A stretch of 46,388 bases of DNA, taken from positions 1 through 46,388 of the forward strand of contig SSFV01000018.1 of assembly GCA_008015565.1 (NCBI GenBank), in the 5' to 3' direction. Positions within the stretch are counted from its first letter, which is position 1, and every line of letters begins with the position of its first letter. The notes beneath the pieces are model-generated. The model saw only the letters and a program-made list of their open reading frames with translations. It made no database searches and was not told where the DNA came from. This document shows, piece by piece, positions 10,801 through 19,369 of the stretch. This DNA comes from Nitrosomonas sp. GTDB taxonomy: Bacteria; Pseudomonadota; Gammaproteobacteria; Burkholderiales; Nitrosomonadaceae. The position numbers were made by a program, and so were the translations under genes.

Positions 10801-11376
10801 AGTGTTGCCGCTATTATATTTATAATAAACAGCAGGATAGAAGGTCTTTGATTGACTTGATGAACGTGTACCATCATCCTTAAGCCAGCGTGCTGTCTGT
10901 GTATTGTTAACTGTAAGATTGCGACATCCAACTCCGGTGTTCATAGGATTGTGGTATGCACATGTAGGATCAGCATTATTCATAATTGATCCATCACCAT
11001 TGCTCCAAGGAATATATCTAACAGTAGGATCGTAATATATTTTATTAACATAACTGGAACGAAGCGAAGTCGTGTATCGATTAGTCGAATCAAAATCAAC
11101 TACGTAGTTGCTATAGTCGTCCGCTCCATAGACTCCCGATGTACGAGGAAACATATATCGTACTTCTTGGCGAATCAACTCTTCGGGCATGATTTCAAAG
11201 TGCATTGAGCCAGAATCATCAAGTGTAAACATCACATTTGGAGAAATGTTACCTCCCAAAAAGAGGGGGGTATTGGAGAGAGGTGGAAGTGCATAAACAT
11301 TATCTATCAAAAAAAACAATGTGAAGCCAATTAGTTTTTTTATGATTAATAAATTAGGTAAAAGTATTCTTTTCAT
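7861..11376 (-). CDS. pilY1: type IV pilus tip adhesin/biogenesis factor PilY1
   Basis: 1171-residue secreted protein of the PilC/PilY1 family that caps the pilus and controls adhesion and retraction. A signal peptide is present (hydrophobic 15-25, likely cut after VYA at 29). An N-terminal von Willebrand A-like region carries the metal-site motif DDSGSM at 53-58 and continues to about 500. The C-terminal half is the PilY1 beta-propeller domain: YVGSNDGMLHGFN begins it, the calcium loop DTNGNGKAD lies near residue 910, and GTGKYLE and the terminal GRITWREFIQ complete it. The ribosome site is AAGGAAG. It starts 31 bases after pilX. The length agrees with the family and the frame is intact. Confidence 0.95.
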   Translation of the reverse strand: MKRILLPNLLIIKKLIGFTLFFLIDNVYALPPLSNTPLFLGGNISPNVMFTLDDSGSMHFEIMPEELIRQEVRYMFPRTSGVYGADDYSNYVVDFDSTNRYTTSLRSSYVNKIYYDPTVRYIPWSNGDGSIMNNADPTCAYHNPMNTGVGCRNLTVNNTQTARWLKDDGTRSSSQSKTFYPAVYYKYNSGNTNNASSYIQVEIKSSISTYTGGPERSDCAAAPTCTYNEEIQNFANWYTYYRSRILLARAGVGRAFAAQGNTMRVGFSAINKGSTTVDGVATTVVKSGVRQFTGTDRTNFFTNLYDHDIPAAGTPLRQALIAVGEYFKRTDDKGPWGQTPGSTGGTQHECRQNYNILMTDGYWTEGSISGLENSDNQAGSSITNHSSPPIPATYSYTPTLPYSDAYSDTLADAAMQYWKNDLRTDLPNKVPTNPHDPAFWQHLVNFTVGLGVTGTLTTLPSGGQSWPDPTTSDAAKIDDLWHAAVNSRGDFFSAADPTAFTNALSNALKAIVARTGSASAVAANSNSLMTNGRIYQAKFNSGDWSGQLLSIPISASGILGTTEWNAGEVSLASTNIIPNSRVIITKGSSDGVSFEYANLTSDQKAFLNKNANGHSDNCGPERVAFLRGDSIRESSSGTFTCTSTASVNNFRVRSISKLGDIVNSGPLYVSRPNTGFSDVDYPGYKSFKNSYKDRMPMVYVGSNDGMLHGFNACIAGITPGCTAADAGKELLVYIPNTVYENLSRLSDKDYNTNHRYFVDGSPMAADVYFNSTASWKSILVGGLNGGGQGYFALDITNPTDTSKSAPTFSAANAASLFLWEFTSADDADMGYSHNLPQINSFTGQANQIIKMENNKWAVIVGNGYNSAAGKAVLYILFIESGEDGVWTVGTDYIKLVADAGSGNGLSTPTPFDTNGNGKADVIYAGDIKGNLWKFDVSSSDPANWNVAIGGLPLFVSGPLKPITAPPAISFHPNGGQLILFGTGKYLETADTTDTNTQSIYGIWDSNTTASITAAMLVQQVITNAAVRTATQNLVPYSNTIKGWYANLPIHGERLTGVPNLEDGILVFTSIVPSASPCDFGGRGFVNALDFLTGGMLPFVAFDINRNWVLSLDDGLSAGIEIGFSVGGVTRIRGQVDDRLIASTADGTLVQTTTAKGAAGLRGRITWREFIQ

Positions 11377-11407
11377 AATCTTACTTCCTTAACAGTATTT
11401 CAAATAC

Positions 11408-11974
11408 TTACGGTCTAAAAACTTCTTGCAGCCAAACCACAGTACCCTGCTTCGCTCCTTGAGCTCGAATCGTAATTCGATAGTAATATCTCAAGATATT
11501 TCCTGGCGGTGTTTTCTGTATTCCTTCGATAAGATAAGTGGGTGCAGGTACACCCGCAGGCAAAGCGGGTGCCGTATAAGCTATACCGTCAACTCTAAAA
11601 ACGTTGCCTTCAACATAGCTAATGGGACATGCCGGATTACAATAAGTCTCCCATGCCGGGACAGTCGGTGCATTTGCACCAGAACCGTAATAGCACATCC
11701 CATCTGTACAAGTTGTGTCGAAATCACTCAAGCCTTCGACTGATTTTGGTGAATTGGTGGTAGGGTCATTATCGCGGATATGCTGCTCTGCATATCGCAA
11801 TCCCGTTTCGGCTGCTTGCATTGCAAGCATGCGATCACGCATATTGCCGGACATCTTCTCTTCTATTGTTGCCATTTTTGCAGCTGTTATGCCTAACAAT
11901 GACAAAGCCAACAAAAAAATTAAACCTGTCACAAATACAACACCACTTTGTCGATAATATATGTGTATGCTCAT
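11408..11974 (-). CDS. pilX: type IV pilus minor pilin PilX
   Basis: 188-residue minor pilin. The N-terminus is typical PilX: a short leader ending QSG, then VVFVTGLIFLLALSLLGITA and AKMATIEEKMSGNMRD, and finally AMQAAETGLRYAEQHI. As in other PilX proteins, the mature sequence lacks the usual glutamate at position 5. Four cysteines follow in the head domain (TCTDGMCYYG and CNPACPI), suggesting two disulphides. The ATG overlaps the pilW stop as ATGA (11971-11974), so translation is probably coupled. It acts with PilV, PilW, FimT and PilY1 in the priming complex. Confidence 0.9.
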   Translation of the reverse strand: MSIHIYYRQSGVVFVTGLIFLLALSLLGITAAKMATIEEKMSGNMRDRMLAMQAAETGLRYAEQHIRDNDPTTNSPKSVEGLSDFDTTCTDGMCYYGSGANAPTVPAWETYCNPACPISYVEGNVFRVDGIAYTAPALPAGVPAPTYLIEGIQKTPPGNILRYYYRITIRAQGAKQGTVVWLQEVFRP

Positions 11975-12774
11975 GGTGTCCCATTAATGCGATTACGAAG
12001 GTTAATTGTGGCAGTAAAAGCACGCCTCAGCCTTCTATCGGCAGGAACAGCAACTGTCACGCCATTGCAATTCAAATAATTACCGTTAGGAACTATATTG
12101 GTTTTGTCGGAACGTATGAGAACACAAACTCGAGCAGTGACAACCTGATCCCAATCGATTGGTAATTCAACGTATTGATCAACTGACTGATCACCATTGG
12201 TATCTATTCCATATAGAATTTGCAGATCTTCTACATTACTTAGTAATACATCCCCGATAGGAGGGGCTCCGGGAACTGTGGGAGCATCAGAGACTTGACC
12301 GTAACACTGTAATTCTGCATTGACAGCATCAATATTAAAATGATTTTGGATAATTTTTCCTGTTTCATTAACAGGCGAGCCATCGCAATCATTATCTCCG
12401 ATTGCTGCATCATATTGCACCGTTATAGTATCAGGAACACCTGGATCGCCATTGGTGCCGCTAATTGCTGTACCAGTAAAAGCAACTTTAAAACCAGTAA
12501 ATGGAACTTCGACATGCCCTGCTTGCTTTACATTTCGTCCAATAATCTCAAGTGCATAACGGCCGCTTTCTTGTATACGTGCATTATCTTCCTGCTCACC
12601 AAAAACTTGCCGGCTACTCGCAAAAATAGTTCCGATAACAAGCAGCAATACAAGGCCTATCGTCATTGCAATCATCATTTCAACCAAAGTGAATCCGAGC
12701 TGAAGTTTCGACTTTTTTACTTTAATTCTTTGATTGATTTTGAAGTCGTATTTCTGAATCATATGAATACCCAT
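11971..12774 (-). CDS. pilW: type IV pilus minor pilin PilW
   Basis: 267-residue minor pilin. The processed start is LGFTLVEMMIAMTIGLVLLL, a class III prepilin site with Glu5, after an unusually long basic leader, followed by RQVFGEQEDNARIQESGRYA as in PilW. The remainder is the head domain with a few cysteines. The ATG at 12774 overlaps the pilV stop by one base (TAATG); an internal ATG at 12762 is a possible alternative, and the longer open frame to 12831 would intrude on pilV. The 3' end overlaps pilX by four bases. Leader length is the only odd point. Confidence 0.88.
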   Translation of the reverse strand: MGIHMIQKYDFKINQRIKVKKSKLQLGFTLVEMMIAMTIGLVLLLVIGTIFASSRQVFGEQEDNARIQESGRYALEIIGRNVKQAGHVEVPFTGFKVAFTGTAISGTNGDPGVPDTITVQYDAAIGDNDCDGSPVNETGKIIQNHFNIDAVNAELQCYGQVSDAPTVPGAPPIGDVLLSNVEDLQILYGIDTNGDQSVDQYVELPIDWDQVVTARVCVLIRSDKTNIVPNGNYLNCNGVTVAVPADRRLRRAFTATINLRNRINGTP

Positions 12775-13280
12775 TAAGGAGCAAACCTTGTAACAAAACA
12801 CCTCGTATTTGTTGTTGTTCCTCCAGGACAATTTTGATCAGCCTCATTATTCATTTCTTTTTCCGTCCACATCAAAGTAATTGAGTAACCTGCTGCTAGA
12901 TTGCCAATTACGGATCCTCGACCGTCTGGTAACAAAAGCGAATTAGCTGTATTCCATTGAGCATGATCGTATGTTGCAATTTGAAATTCGCTACAAACGC
13001 TCGCCATGCAATCCACACTGCTTGGAATATTTTCTGTTAGCGCATCATATGCACCAGCGGTTACACCTGCAATGTTGGCGCGCATGCGATCGGCGATATC
13101 TTCAGTTTGTTTACTTGCTACTGAACGATAATAGGCAACATTGTTGCTTCGAACTCCTGATACAACCAATGCTGCCATTCCTAACAAACCAAAAGAAACT
13201 AATAGAATCGTTACTAAAACTTCCAGCAAGCTAAAGCCATGGTTGGAAACCTTGCTTGGTAAAGAAATTGTGTGGTTCAT
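12774..13280 (-). CDS. pilV: type IV pilus minor pilin PilV
   Basis: 168-residue minor pilin. Leader MNHTISLPSKVSNHG, then FSLLEVLVTILLVSFGLLGMA with Glu5, and the PilV-type continuation SVASKQTEDIADRMRANI. The C-terminal half contains cysteine pairs (CMASVC, then NCPGG and RCFVTRFAP). The ATG at 13280 overlaps the fimT stop as ATGA; a GTG six bases upstream is less likely. It is part of the priming complex for pilus assembly and probably depends on fimT translation. Confidence 0.9.
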   Translation of the reverse strand: MNHTISLPSKVSNHGFSLLEVLVTILLVSFGLLGMAALVVSGVRSNNVAYYRSVASKQTEDIADRMRANIAGVTAGAYDALTENIPSSVDCMASVCSEFQIATYDHAQWNTANSLLLPDGRGSVIGNLAAGYSITLMWTEKEMNNEADQNCPGGTTTNTRCFVTRFAP

Positions 13281-13819
13281 GAGCACGCCCCTGTACCCGT
13301 TTCAGAACGAAAACGACCTTGATTATTTAAGACTATTGCTTTGGAATGGGATGCTCCGCGACTATCGCACAGTGAAAAAGTATCTGCATACCCTGATGAA
13401 AATCCGCTGGCAGAAAATGTGACTCTAGTTCGTGCGGCTGATTTCATTGTATTCCCACCTGACAAAGCGGCGTTAACTTGCAAAATTTGCTCACCTGCTT
13501 CGACTATGCCGTTACCATTATCATCGGCAAAAACAAGCCAGCCATTCGACCAAATCTTTCCACCAGTACACCCTGTGCCATTTGTACTTGGGCAAACCGT
13601 TGCAAAACTACTGCGCCTAATAGCCTCGCTTTTGGCTAAAGCTAATGCAGAATAAAAACTGTTATTCTGTGCTGAAAGTAAACTATCCTGAACAAATGTG
13701 CGATAACTTGGCGCTGCAACTGACAACAAAATGCTTACAACACTTAATGTGACAATTAATTCAATCAATGTGAAACCATTCTGCTGTATTGCTTCATAAG
13801 ATATACACGAGTTACTCAT
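13277..13819 (-). CDS. fimT: GspH/FimT-family minor pilin
   Basis: 180-residue pseudopilin, first gene of the minor-pilin operon. Leader ending QQNG, then FTLIELIVTLSVVSILLSVA and PSYRTFVQDSLL, followed by FYSALALAKSEAIRRSSFATVC, the usual FimT/GspH (FimU) pattern. The head domain has the GspH signature GWLVFADDNGNGIVEAGEQIL and a C-terminal Arg-Phe motif with a final cysteine. Only a weak ribosome site precedes the ATG. The operon promoter must lie in the 231-base gap to thiO, but I cannot identify it with confidence. Confidence 0.9.
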   Translation of the reverse strand: MSNSCISYEAIQQNGFTLIELIVTLSVVSILLSVAAPSYRTFVQDSLLSAQNNSFYSALALAKSEAIRRSSFATVCPSTNGTGCTGGKIWSNGWLVFADDNGNGIVEAGEQILQVNAALSGGNTMKSAARTRVTFSASGFSSGYADTFSLCDSRGASHSKAIVLNNQGRFRSETGTGACS

Positions 13820-14050
13820 AAAACACCGATTGAATTTTTCTTTTGCTCAAATTTATTTAAGTAATGTATAAACGCTCTAACCTCATTTCGGCGACAGTAA
13901 TCTCACCAAACTTTAATTTCAGTACATCATCTTATTCTAAGTAAATATTAATTCGGCTAGGAGCCTCAACTAATTAAGTGTGAGTTAGAATTTGTTTTTA
14001 CGGTTAAGTAATGCCAAACTTTATAGTTAGAATAAAACATTCAATTTATT

Positions 14051-15160
14051 ATGAAACATGATGTTATCGTTATCGGAGCGGGGGTTATTGGGCTAGCAAC
14101 TGCGGAACGGCTTTTATTGAAGGGCGCCAGTGTTAAGATATTGGAGCGCAGTAAAGTTGGGCGGGAGTCTTCTTGGGCAGGTGGCGGCATACTATCTCCG
14201 CTTTTTCCTTGGAATTATAATAATGATGTTATACAGTTAACGAATTACAGTACAAAACTGTTTCCAGCTTGGACTTCGGCTCTACGCAAAACAACTGGAA
14301 TAGATCCTGAATATGAAACATGTGGTATGTTAATGTTACCGCCCTTTGATAGAGATGCTGCAATACACTGGTGCGCAAAACATGGCATTAATGTCGAGCC
14401 ACGTATAATTCCTGACAGCACTTGTCATATAGAAAATTACATCGAAAATGCTAACAAAAAGACACACAACCAAACCTTGCTCTTGCCAGATATTGCTCAA
14501 GTACGTAACCCTAGATTATTACATGCATTAAAAAAGCGAATCGTGCAATTGGGTGGGGAAATCATAGAGAATTGCACTGTTAATCAAATAAAAACTTCGC
14601 AGCGGCAAATTCAATCCATAACCTCATCATGCGGAGAATTTATTGCTGATCACTATATTGTTTGCACTGGTGCTTGGAGTAGTAAAATTTTGGGAACTCA
14701 CGCTCTCAAATTGAATATTAGACCAATAAAAGGGCAAATGCTGTTATTTAAATTTGCTAAACCGCCCGTTCGCACAATTCTGGCGCAAAATGATTTATAT
14801 ATTATTCCACGTCAAGATGGTCATTTGCTCATCGGTAGTACACTTGAAAATGTTGGATTTAGTAAGCACGTTACTGTTTCTGCACGTAATTATTTGTTAA
14901 GGGGGGCTCAGAATATTATGCCAGAACTGGAGAGAATGCCCCTCATTCGGCACTGGTCGGGATTACGCCCTGGTTCATCAAATAATATTCCTACTATTGG
15001 CAGGCATCCAAGTATTCGCAACCTGTACATAAATTGCGGTCACTTCCGTTATGGGGTAACCATGGCGCCTGCTAGTGCTGAAATTTTAGTGAATGAGATA
15101 ATTAATGTTCCACAACCGCTTGATATTACCCCGTATCAAGCCGGATGGAATTCTAACTAG
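14051..15160 (+). CDS. thiO: glycine oxidase ThiO (FAD-dependent)
   Basis: 369-residue flavoenzyme of the DAO family, expected to oxidise glycine to iminoglycine for the thiazole ring of thiamine. The FAD Rossmann motif is VIVIGAGVIGLATAERLL at residues 5-22. The ThiO signature RESSWAGGGILSPLFPW follows, then the substrate domain with IRPIKGQMLLF and YIIPRQDGHLLIGST, and finally HWSGLRPGSSNNIPTIG with NCGHFRYGVTMAP. No other thi genes are adjacent. It is divergent from the minor-pilin operon and converges on ispH with only seven bases between stop codons. Confidence 0.88.
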   Translation: MKHDVIVIGAGVIGLATAERLLLKGASVKILERSKVGRESSWAGGGILSPLFPWNYNNDVIQLTNYSTKLFPAWTSALRKTTGIDPEYETCGMLMLPPFDRDAAIHWCAKHGINVEPRIIPDSTCHIENYIENANKKTHNQTLLLPDIAQVRNPRLLHALKKRIVQLGGEIIENCTVNQIKTSQRQIQSITSSCGEFIADHYIVCTGAWSSKILGTHALKLNIRPIKGQMLLFKFAKPPVRTILAQNDLYIIPRQDGHLLIGSTLENVGFSKHVTVSARNYLLRGAQNIMPELERMPLIRHWSGLRPGSSNNIPTIGRHPSIRNLYINCGHFRYGVTMAPASAEILVNEIINVPQPLDITPYQAGWNSN

Positions 15161-15167
15161 CCGTTAA

Positions 15168-16112
15168 TCAGGCTTTTGGTAAAGGAAATACAACTGATTC
15201 GATAACACCGCTTAACTCTTCTATTGTGACGTCTTCACCAATTTGATCAGCCCCAATTTGCTTAAGCCGGGAAATTACTTGTTGTACCAATATTTCAGGT
15301 GCAGAAGCTCCGGCAGTAATACCTATGACTTTCTTTTTATCAAACCAATTTTCTTGCAACTGCTCGGCGCGGTCTACCATATAAGCTTCCACATTGGCAT
15401 TCCTAGCCACTTCACATAATCGGTTAGAATTCGAGCTATTGGGAGAACCAACCACAATTACCAAATCACATTGATTAACCATTTTTTTAACGGCATCCTG
15501 CCGATTCTGTGTGGCATAGCAAATATCATCTTTCTTTGGGCCGCTTATTTTAGGAAATCGACGTTTCAATGCATCGACAATACGTGCTGCGTCATCAACT
15601 GATAGTGTCGTTTGTGTCACATACGCTAAATTGCTTTCATTTCTAACCTTTAAATTCTCGACATCCATTTCGGTTTCGACAAGATACATTCCTTTATCAT
15701 CACCTTCTATCTGTCCCATGGTACCCTCTACTTCAGGATGTCCTTGATGACCAATCATAATGATTTCTTTTCCTTCTTTACGCATCTTAGCTACTTCTAC
15801 GTGAACTTTGGTAACCAGCGGGCATGTTGCATCAAATACTTTTAATCTACGCTCTGCCGCTTCACGTCTTACAGCATGCGATACGCCATGTGCACTAAAA
15901 ATTAGAATGCTGTCTTGCGGTACTTCATCGAGATTTTCTACAAAAACGGCACCTTTCTTTTCTAAATCTTCAACTACGAAACGGTTATGCACAACTTCGT
16001 GGCGAACGTAAATCGGTGCTCCATGCATCGTGAGTGCTCGCTCAACAATTTCTATCGCACGATCCACACCAGCACAGAAACCTCGTGGGTTTGAGAGTAA
16101 GACTTTAATCAT
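15168..16112 (-). CDS. ispH: 4-hydroxy-3-methylbut-2-enyl diphosphate reductase
   Basis: 314-residue iron-sulphur enzyme performing the last step of the MEP isoprenoid pathway, producing IPP and DMAPP from HMBPP. The three cluster cysteines are Cys13 ([12 protein letters not shown]), Cys97 (DATCPLV) and Cys198 (ICYATQNRQ). HEVVHN and [10 protein letters not shown] supply substrate-binding histidines, and TQTTLS and SPNSSNS the phosphate-binding residues. Length and motif order are normal. It lies 20 bases downstream of the DAHP synthase on the same strand, probably cotranscribed. The other MEP genes ispD and ispF lie about 24 kb away in this window. Confidence 0.96.
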   Translation of the reverse strand: MIKVLLSNPRGFCAGVDRAIEIVERALTMHGAPIYVRHEVVHNRFVVEDLEKKGAVFVENLDEVPQDSILIFSAHGVSHAVRREAAERRLKVFDATCPLVTKVHVEVAKMRKEGKEIIMIGHQGHPEVEGTMGQIEGDDKGMYLVETEMDVENLKVRNESNLAYVTQTTLSVDDAARIVDALKRRFPKISGPKKDDICYATQNRQDAVKKMVNQCDLVIVVGSPNSSNSNRLCEVARNANVEAYMVDRAEQLQENWFDKKKVIGITAGASAPEILVQQVISRLKQIGADQIGEDVTIEELSGVIESVVFPLPKA

Positions 16113-16132
16113 TTAATTATTCTCCAAAAAAT

Positions 16133-17251
16133 TTACTCCCCGCTATAACGTTCAGCCAATGTAACGCGTTTCTCATAAGCTTCTCTAGCAATTCGAATGT
16201 CTTCTAGAAATTGCGGCAACTCACGCATGAGAAGTGCTTGCGGTCCATCAACCAATGCTTTACTGGGGGCGGGATGGAAATCAACCAGAACCATATTAGC
16301 ACCTGCTATAACGCCTTGCGCTGTAACATGCATGATATCGAGAATTCCATCAGGTGAGCTTGCGCGCGTACCTACCGAGTGCGAAGGATCGATACAAACC
16401 GGCATACGGGTTAATCGCTTGACAACAGGAACATGGGAAAAATCAACAAAATTTCGGTGCGGATCGCCCATATTTGTTTTCATTCCCCGCAACCCAAAAA
16501 CTACTTTCCGATTTCCTTCAGAAGCCAGGTATTCTGCGGCATTTAAAGATTCATCCAAAGTGATACCGAAGCCACGTTTGATCAGGACAGGAAAATTATG
16601 CTGACGGCCCACAATCTTTAGAAGCTCGAAATTCTGAGTATTCCTTGTTCCAATCTGTAGCATAACGCCCGTTGTGTTGCCTGTTTGATACAGTGCATTA
16701 CGTATTTCATCAAGGTGAGACTCATGCGTAATTTCCATAGCAATCACCTTGATGCCATATTTTCCTGCAAGATCGAATACATATGGCAAACATGTTTTTC
16801 CATGACCTTGGAATGCATAAGGGCTAGTGCGCGGCTTATATGCCCCCATACGTGTAAAAACTTGACCATGATCACGTAATGCCTTCATCATTATCTCAAC
16901 ATGCTCTATCGTATCAACCGCACATAATCCTGCAAAGACATTCAAGGTGTCCTGACCGAAACGAACACCGTTATAATCAAAATGTGTCGGACGATCGTCA
17001 TCTTCATGTCGCCCTAAAATACGGTACTCCTCAGAAATCCGTACAACACGATCGACGCAAGGAAGTGAGCTAACATCTTCAACTGACAACACTTTGGTGT
17101 TTCCAATCAAATAAATTTCTGTCAATGTTTGCTCGGCGCCGACTTCGGAGTGTACTCGCGTGGATATACCGGGAAAATTCGCCAAATGTGCTAAAAGCTG
17201 CTTATACTCTGGACTATCTGTTCGAGTATTGGGTACAAGGATAAGAATCAT
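16133..17251 (-). CDS. aroF: 3-deoxy-7-phosphoheptulonate (DAHP) synthase, type I-beta
   Basis: 372-residue first enzyme of the shikimate pathway, joining phosphoenolpyruvate and erythrose 4-phosphate. It belongs to the I-beta (KDO8PS-like) subclass: an N-terminal ferredoxin-like regulatory region of about 95 residues (with TEIYLIG and VVRISEEYRILGR), then the barrel with GLCAVDT, GAYKPRTSPYAFQG, EITHESH, GTRNTQNFELLK, LIKRGFGIT and VCIDPSHSVGTR (metal and phosphate ligands). There is no fused chorismate mutase. The symbol is a convention; some annotations use aroA or aroG for this subclass. It lies upstream of ispH on the same strand. Confidence 0.92.
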   Translation of the reverse strand: MILILVPNTRTDSPEYKQLLAHLANFPGISTRVHSEVGAEQTLTEIYLIGNTKVLSVEDVSSLPCVDRVVRISEEYRILGRHEDDDRPTHFDYNGVRFGQDTLNVFAGLCAVDTIEHVEIMMKALRDHGQVFTRMGAYKPRTSPYAFQGHGKTCLPYVFDLAGKYGIKVIAMEITHESHLDEIRNALYQTGNTTGVMLQIGTRNTQNFELLKIVGRQHNFPVLIKRGFGITLDESLNAAEYLASEGNRKVVFGLRGMKTNMGDPHRNFVDFSHVPVVKRLTRMPVCIDPSHSVGTRASSPDGILDIMHVTAQGVIAGANMVLVDFHPAPSKALVDGPQALLMRELPQFLEDIRIAREAYEKRVTLAERYSGE

Positions 17252-17533
17252 AAGATATTTTCAGAAAGATAATGCTAATTCATTGACATAAAACGAAACG
17301 GCTCACGATTCTAACCGAAAAAAACATTACTTACTACGATTCCCAAAACATTCGCATTAACTAATTTTTGTTGCGCTCACAAATTTATTTTAAAACACAA
17401 AATTACATCATCGGCTCTATCACAATTATTTTTGCCTCTTCAATTCCCTGAGACAATTTGCCGCATAGTCATACGTTAAAATTTACGTTAATGTAGTAGG
17501 GTTAAATAAGCGGAACAATTATCTTTATTCATC
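17252..17533. other. divergent intergenic region between DAHP synthase and regB
   Basis: About 280 AT-rich bases between divergent genes, so it should hold promoters for both. A short direct repeat CGTTAA-N9-CGTTAA lies near 17473-17492. I see no convincing -35/-10 pair, riboswitch or coding remnant. Confidence 0.4.
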
Positions 17534-18793
17534 ATGTTTAGTGACCTTAGCCAATCACCCCTAAGCAAAAATTTACATCGATTATTTTGGTTACGTAATA
17601 TCGCCATTACTGCTCAATGCCTTACAATTGCTCTTGTTTACTGGACTATCGATATTGAAATCCCATGGATGCAATTGGTTATAGTGGTAACGATTTTAGC
17701 ACTATTAAACTTTCTGACATGGATCCGGTTGCACCGCAAATGGCCAGTATCTCATTTGGAATTCTTTTTACAATTGCTCATCGATGTACTTGCTCTCAGC
17801 ACTTTATTGTATTTTAGCGGCGGATCGACTAATCCATTCATTTCATTATATTTGTTACCGATAACTATTGCTGCTGCCACGTTGCCGTGGCGTTATACAT
17901 GGGTTATGGCCATCATCACGATCGCTTGTTATACGCTATTATTATTTATCTACGTGCCATTGCCGCATGAACACAGTAATCATCTCATTGAATTCGCCTT
18001 GCACGTATCAGGCATGTGGTTGGCATTCGTATTAAGCACCGTAATCATTGCTTGGTTTGTAGTTAAAATGAGCGCTTCGATTCGGGATCGGGATCAAGAT
18101 CTTGCTAAAGCGCGTGAACAGGCATTACGCAATGAGCAAATCATCGCTTTGGGTACACTTGCAGCAGGTGCTGCGCACGAGCTTGGAACGCCACTATCGA
18201 CTATGGCTGTCATAACAAGAGAATTGCAACAAGAATACATGCAAGATAATGAATTTCAGAATAATATTCGTATCTTGCGGGACCAAATCACTCATTGCAA
18301 GCAAACGCTTACTCAATTGCTGGCAAAAGTCGGTCAGACTAGGGCCGAACAAGGCAGTGAATTACCAGTCAATGAGTTTCTTGATCAAATTCTTGATAAA
18401 TGGAAACTCATACGTCCTTCAGTTCAATACACCTATCATTGCACAGATAAGCAGACCATACCTCGGATCATGGATAATCAATTGCTCAGTCAATCCATCT
18501 TGAATCTCCTCAATAATGCCGCCGATGCTTCGTCAAAATGCATTGACATCAAGAGTGATTGGAACAATCAAGTGCTTCATCTCGAAATCGTTGATGATGG
18601 CGAGGGTTTATCGGCAGAAGCTATGCAACGTGCTGGAGAAGCATTTTTCTCTAGCAAAACGCCAGGGCAAGGCTTCGGAATTGGTCTATTTCTTGCCAAT
18701 GCAAATATCGAAAGATTTGGGGGTAGTGTTCGCTTGTTCAATCTTGAGCAAGGTGGAGCCTGCACTCAAGTTATTTTACCGTTGATAGGATAA
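17534..18793 (+). CDS. regB: redox-responsive sensor histidine kinase RegB/PrrB/ActS
   Basis: 419-residue membrane kinase of the RegB family, which senses quinone redox state and controls respiration, carbon fixation and related genes. Six hydrophobic segments occupy roughly residues 20-180. The loop heptapeptide GGSTNPF matches the family ubiquinone-binding motif. The H-box is LAAGAAHELGTPLST with phosphoacceptor His215. Cys255 lies exactly 40 residues later (ITHCKQTL), the same spacing as His225-Cys265 in Rhodobacter capsulatus RegB, whose cysteine controls kinase activity by disulphide or sulphenic-acid formation. The ATP domain shows NLLNNAADAS, DDGEGL and GQGFGIGLFLA. regA starts four bases after the stop. 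Confidence 0.92.
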   Translation: MFSDLSQSPLSKNLHRLFWLRNIAITAQCLTIALVYWTIDIEIPWMQLVIVVTILALLNFLTWIRLHRKWPVSHLEFFLQLLIDVLALSTLLYFSGGSTNPFISLYLLPITIAAATLPWRYTWVMAIITIACYTLLLFIYVPLPHEHSNHLIEFALHVSGMWLAFVLSTVIIAWFVVKMSASIRDRDQDLAKAREQALRNEQIIALGTLAAGAAHELGTPLSTMAVITRELQQEYMQDNEFQNNIRILRDQITHCKQTLTQLLAKVGQTRAEQGSELPVNEFLDQILDKWKLIRPSVQYTYHCTDKQTIPRIMDNQLLSQSILNLLNNAADASSKCIDIKSDWNNQVLHLEIVDDGEGLSAEAMQRAGEAFFSSKTPGQGFGIGLFLANANIERFGGSVRLFNLEQGGACTQVILPLIG

Positions 18794-18797
18794 GTAC

Positions 18798-19358
18798 ATG
18801 ATTGATTCTCCATCGGCCGATAGCAACGAAAACCCCAGTTTATTGATCGTAGACGATGATACCGTTTTTTGCGATGTATTGAAGAAGGCCATGACTAAAC
18901 GCGGCTTCAGTGTGACATGCGCCCATACGATAGATGATGCATTTAATCTAGCTGAAACTTCAACGCCCGAATATGCAATTGTTGATCTCAAATTATCCAG
19001 CGAGTCTGGATTGGTATTAGTGGAAAAATTGAAAACACTGGATTCTGGTACGCGAATTGTCATGCTAACAGGTTATGCCAGTATCGCTACGGCTGTCGAA
19101 GCTATCAAACTTGGTGCTACGCATTACCTCGCAAAACCAGTGGATGCCGATGAAATCATGGCTGCTTTTGAGCGAACTACTGGCGAATCGGATATTCCCA
19201 TTAGTGTCAATCCCTTATCTGTAGGCAGATTGGAATGGGAATATATTCAACGAATCCTTACGGAAAATGACAATAACATATCTGTTACTGCGAGAATATT
19301 GAATATGCACCGGCGTACACTGCAACGCAAACTTGCCAAGCGGCCTCATCGCGAATAA
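18798..19358 (+). CDS. regA: redox response regulator RegA/PrrA/ActR
   Basis: 186-residue partner of RegB. The receiver domain (14-130) has the acidic pocket DDD at 19-21, phosphoacceptor Asp63 in IVDLKLSSESG, Thr in MLTGYAS and Lys in YLAKPVD. A short linker leads to a C-terminal Fis-type helix-turn-helix (VGRLEWEYIQRILTENDNNISVTARILNMHRRTLQRKL), almost invariant in RegA/PrrA proteins. It regulates energy and carbon metabolism genes. It is translated just after regB and converges on ribD with 11 bases between stops. Confidence 0.92.
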   Translation: MIDSPSADSNENPSLLIVDDDTVFCDVLKKAMTKRGFSVTCAHTIDDAFNLAETSTPEYAIVDLKLSSESGLVLVEKLKTLDSGTRIVMLTGYASIATAVEAIKLGATHYLAKPVDADEIMAAFERTTGESDIPISVNPLSVGRLEWEYIQRILTENDNNISVTARILNMHRRTLQRKLAKRPHRE

Positions 19359-19369
19359 TCAATTAGCAT

